6,513 nucleotides of DNA, taken from positions 1 to 6,513 of the forward strand of contig CAJWGZ010000057.1 of NCBI GenBank assembly GCA_913041075.1, in the 5' to 3' direction. Below are positions 5,225 to 6,513 of this stretch, one piece after another. The first letter of the stretch is position 1, and every line of letters begins with the position of its first letter. The position numbers and the translations under genes are program-made. The notes beneath the pieces were generated by a model. That model made no database searches and was not told where the DNA came from. It saw nothing but the letters and a program-made list of their open reading frames with translations. This stretch comes from an uncultured Fidelibacterota bacterium (GTDB taxonomy: Bacteria; Fidelibacterota; Marinisomatia; Marinisomatales; TCS55).

Positions 5225-6513
5225 TAATACCCTCTCATGGTCACGACTGGAACCATGATCTCTTCCATGGATATGCCTCCATGCTGGAAACTTCCTTTAA
5301 GCTTTCCCTGATAGCGATGCTGTTGGTTTGGATAAAGAAAAAACACATCATCCTTAGCCACAAGATAATTGGTCTGATGCACCAATTCGGGTAACCGATA
5401 ATCTGATGATTTACGAATTATGAGTGCATTTTTTTCCTTGGAATTCAAGTTTCGTCCATACTTATAGCGTACACCACTGGAAGTTTCTCGATCTGCTCCA
5501 ACCAAAACACCACGCTGAACACGAACAGTACCATGGTCGCTGGTGATAACCACTGTAAAATCACTTTCACTCAATTCACGCAGGGTACGGTACAACCATG
5601 AATTCTCAAACCAGGTACGCACTGCAAAACGATATCCTGATTCATCAGGCACCATTTCTTTCAAAACATCGGATTCGGAGCGCTTATGCGCTAGCATATC
5701 AACAAAGTTCACTACAATGGCCATTAAGTCTGATTGTTTGTAATCAGTGAGATGTTTTTGAAAACGCTGGCCTTCTTCAACAACATTGATCTTATGGTAA
5801 ATCACATTTTTATTTTCCAACTGGTTTCTCTTTAATTGGTCTTCCAAAAATAAAGCTTCATATTTATTTAAACTGGAAGCTTCAGACTTCATCAATTCCA
5901 ATTGCCGCGGGTACTTTTGACAGAATTCATCAGTAAATAATCCCGAAAAGATCGCATTGCGACTAAATGGTGTGGCGGAGGGCAATAATGACATTTGGTA
6001 ACCAATATCTATGTTGAAAAATTGTCCTATTTCCGGCAGGATGGTTAGAAATTGATCATGCCTTAAAGCATCAACCACTATGAAACAAACTTTTTTATCC
6101 TGCCGCAAATTAGGTATCACAAATTCAGGAACTACATCCACCGACAGGTTTGGACGGTCAGAACTCCTGACCCAATTACAATAATTTTTGTCAACGAATT
6201 TTACAAATTCTCGATTGCAGGTATGAATTTGTTCAGTAAGTATATTCCCCAAACCTATGTCCTTATGTTCGTCAAAGTTGAGTTGCCATTTAGATAATCT
6301 ATTATATATATCCCACCATTCGTCAGCCTGTAGATCCTCTTGCAACCTACTCTCAATATGCTGGAATTCTTTCAAGTATCCGCTGGTAACTTTTTCCTCA
6401 CGGATTTTGGTATCTTCCAGGACCTGTTTACAGGCCATAAATATCTGGGTTGGATTTACTGGTTTGATCAGAAACTGCGCTAACTTTTGCGAAATAGCTT
6501 CATCCATGAGCCA
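5224..6513 (-). CDS. porX: PorX-type response regulator with PglZ phosphodiesterase domain, 5' end cut by window edge
   Basis: In Bacteroidota, PorX is the response regulator of the PorY/PorX system that controls type IX secretion; its effector is a zinc-dependent alkaline-phosphatase-fold (PglZ) domain that cleaves oligonucleotides. Reading is open to the right edge (Trp-Leu before the Met at 6507), so that Met is internal, not the start. The first visible residues, MDEAISQKLAQFLIKPVNP, are the end of a CheY-like receiver domain with its conserved Lys-Pro. About 90 N-terminal residues with the phospho-accepting Asp are missing. Numbering from Met6507, a helical linker (about 30-115) leads to the PglZ domain, with likely metal and active-site residues Asp146 (VVDALRHD), Thr179 (SATPFSR), Asp270 and His274 (NFVDMLAH), Asp324 and His325 (TSDHG) and His409 (QHGG). 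The set is complete, so an active enzyme is expected. The secretion role is inferred from the family; no secretion genes are visible here. Confidence 0.92.
   Translation of the reverse strand, partial: WLMDEAISQKLAQFLIKPVNPTQIFMACKQVLEDTKIREEKVTSGYLKEFQHIESRLQEDLQADEWWDIYNRLSKWQLNFDEHKDIGLGNILTEQIHTCNREFVKFVDKNYCNWVRSSDRPNLSVDVVPEFVIPNLRQDKKVCFIVVDALRHDQFLTILPEIGQFFNIDIGYQMSLLPSATPFSRNAIFSGLFTDEFCQKYPRQLELMKSEASSLNKYEALFLEDQLKRNQLENKNVIYHKINVVEEGQRFQKHLTDYKQSDLMAIVVNFVDMLAHKRSESDVLKEMVPDESGYRFAVRTWFENSWLYRTLRELSESDFTVVITSDHGTVRVQRGVLVGADRETSSGVRYKYGRNLNSKEKNALIIRKSSDYRLPELVHQTNYLVAKDDVFFLYPNQQHRYQGKLKGSFQHGGISMEEIMVPVVTMRGY
5230..5235 (-). promoter_or_regulatory. Ribosome binding site of tsaE
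   Basis: The minus strand reads AGAGGG within the last codons of porX, five bases before the tsaE ATG. This strong site, together with the TAATG stop-start overlap, suggests efficient reinitiation after porX. Confidence 0.65.

Noticed and set aside
1641..5743. Other short open frames of 63-99 codons, mostly plus strand, at 1641, 2170, 2486, 2692, 2937, 3673, 4373, 4683 and 5543, and one minus-strand frame at 1885-2082
   Set aside because: All lie inside or across conserved genes in other frames, with no family resemblance or separate context; they are frame shadows.
5224..6513. PglZ domain as a sign of a BREX-type phage defence system
   Set aside because: The protein carries the end of a receiver domain and has PorX architecture, and its neighbours are housekeeping genes. 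No BREX methyltransferase, BrxC-like ATPase or Lon-like protein is present.
1..6513. tRNA, rRNA, CRISPR repeats, insertion sequence ends or phage genes
   Set aside because: Coding sequence covers all but 62 bases, no regularly spaced repeats or terminal inverted repeats were seen, and no transposase or integrase motifs appear in any frame.

Overview
All eight genes recognised in this window lie on the minus strand, and all are chromosomal housekeeping or core regulatory genes. No mobile element, CRISPR array, RNA gene or defence island was seen. The best taxonomic pointer is the gene at the right edge: a PglZ-domain response regulator of the PorX type, a family typical of the FCB superphylum (Bacteroidota and relatives). 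The sequence is AT-rich, and several genes have good Shine-Dalgarno sequences, which are generally weak or absent in mainstream Bacteroidota. A non-Bacteroidota FCB lineage such as Marinimicrobia (SAR406) is therefore a plausible but unproven guess.

Layout in transcription order, from right to left: porX (5' end cut by the window edge), tsaE, tsaB, rimI, accD, surE, guaA, then a 62-base gap, then glmS (3' end cut by the window edge). The seven genes from porX to guaA have no intergenic DNA. Every junction is a stop/start overlap: 1, 4, 4, 14, 4 and 4 bases. This points to one polycistronic mRNA with translational coupling. The only noncoding stretch is the AT-rich gap before glmS. It holds a good ribosome binding site and a weak promoter candidate, but no convincing terminator.

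Functionally, tsaE and tsaB belong to the t6A37 tRNA modification pathway. rimI acetylates ribosomal protein S18 and often sits beside tsaB. accD is the carboxyltransferase beta subunit for malonyl-CoA synthesis. surE is a nucleoside monophosphate phosphatase, guaA makes GMP, and glmS makes glucosamine-6-phosphate for the cell envelope. The common theme is growth: translation fidelity, lipid, nucleotide and wall precursors, placed behind a signalling protein that in Bacteroidota controls the type IX secretion system.

No new biological system was found. The points most worth a second look are the gap-free gene chain behind porX, a Gln-to-His change next to the GuaA glutaminase nucleophile, the TTG start of rimI, and the start correction for guaA.
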